Shown: one piece after another, positions 41,163 through 41,198 of the stretch | Layout of the letters: every line of letters starts with the position of its first letter | Position numbering within the stretch: the stretch's first letter is position 1 | Source of the DNA: Anaerolineales bacterium | GTDB taxonomy: Bacteria; Chloroflexota; Anaerolineae; Anaerolineales; Villigracilaceae | Assembly (NCBI GenBank): GCA_016932715.1 | Contig: JAFGCG010000119.1 | Span: 1 to 41,198 of the forward strand | Length of the DNA stretch: 41,198 nt | Direction of reading: 5' to 3' | Made by a program: the position numbers and the translations under genes | The notes under the pieces: model-generated | What the model was told of the DNA's origin: nothing | Database searches by the model: none | Seen by the model: the letters and a program-made list of their open reading frames with translations, nothing else

Positions 41163-41198
41163 TTGTGCTATAATTCCTTTTTAACAGGTGAACGCCGG

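Overview
The window looks like a chromosomal segment of a Chloroflexota bacterium, most likely class Anaerolineae. This is inferred from the gene families, a fused alpha/beta 2-oxoacid dehydrogenase E1, the form of the division/cell-wall (dcw) cluster, and intergenic gaps crowded with several different inverted-repeat families. No rRNA or other marker that would fix the taxonomy is present, so the class is a working guess. No tRNA, CRISPR array, transposase, integrase or phage gene was seen.

Layout. Positions 1-7.6 kb (+ strand): a small DMT/YdcZ permease, a surface HExxH metalloprotease, a cupin, a tandem GNAT acetyltransferase, and a 1069-residue sensor kinase that starts with a LacI-type ligand-binding domain. 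Positions 7.6-8.9 kb: an unknown membrane protein, and a small frameshifted gene with a near-consensus promoter. Positions 8.8-15.2 kb (- strand): a 2-oxoacid dehydrogenase operon (fused E1, E2, E3) that also holds a GxxExxY gene between repeats and a methyltransferase directly coupled to E2. Positions 15.4-18.9 kb (- strand): a small Phd-like protein, a subtilase whose catalytic part follows a polytopic membrane domain, and a YczE/YitT-type membrane protein. Positions 19-21.9 kb (+ strand): a GNAT gene overlapping rlmI, and an FAD/NAD(P) oxidoreductase. Positions 21.9-24.0 kb (- strand): a WD40-SH3b lipoprotein and two small membrane proteins.

Positions 24.1-41.2 kb (- strand) hold one long dcw cluster. 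In transcription order it is mraZ, rsmH, ftsL-like, ftsI, murF, mraY, murD, ftsW, murG, cvpA, murC, two small unknown ORFs, murB, a ddl remnant, ftsQ, ftsA and ftsZ, ending in a hairpin terminator. Many junctions overlap (ATGA, 22 bp, 80 bp), which implies coupled translation. It covers lipid II precursor synthesis (MurB, MurC, MurD, MurF, MraY, MurG) and septation (FtsL, FtsI, FtsW, FtsQ, FtsA, FtsZ). murE is absent, and ddl is reduced to about its first 30 codons.

The most interesting signals are: (1) repeat elements of intergenic type that appear to have become protein-coding inside the E2 linkers and RlmI; (2) the truncated ddl whose stop codon still overlaps the ftsQ start; (3) the GxxExxY gene bracketed by inverted repeat copies inside the dehydrogenase operon; (4) the LacI-domain histidine kinase; (5) the membrane-anchored subtilase. 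I found no clearly new multi-gene defence or mobile system.
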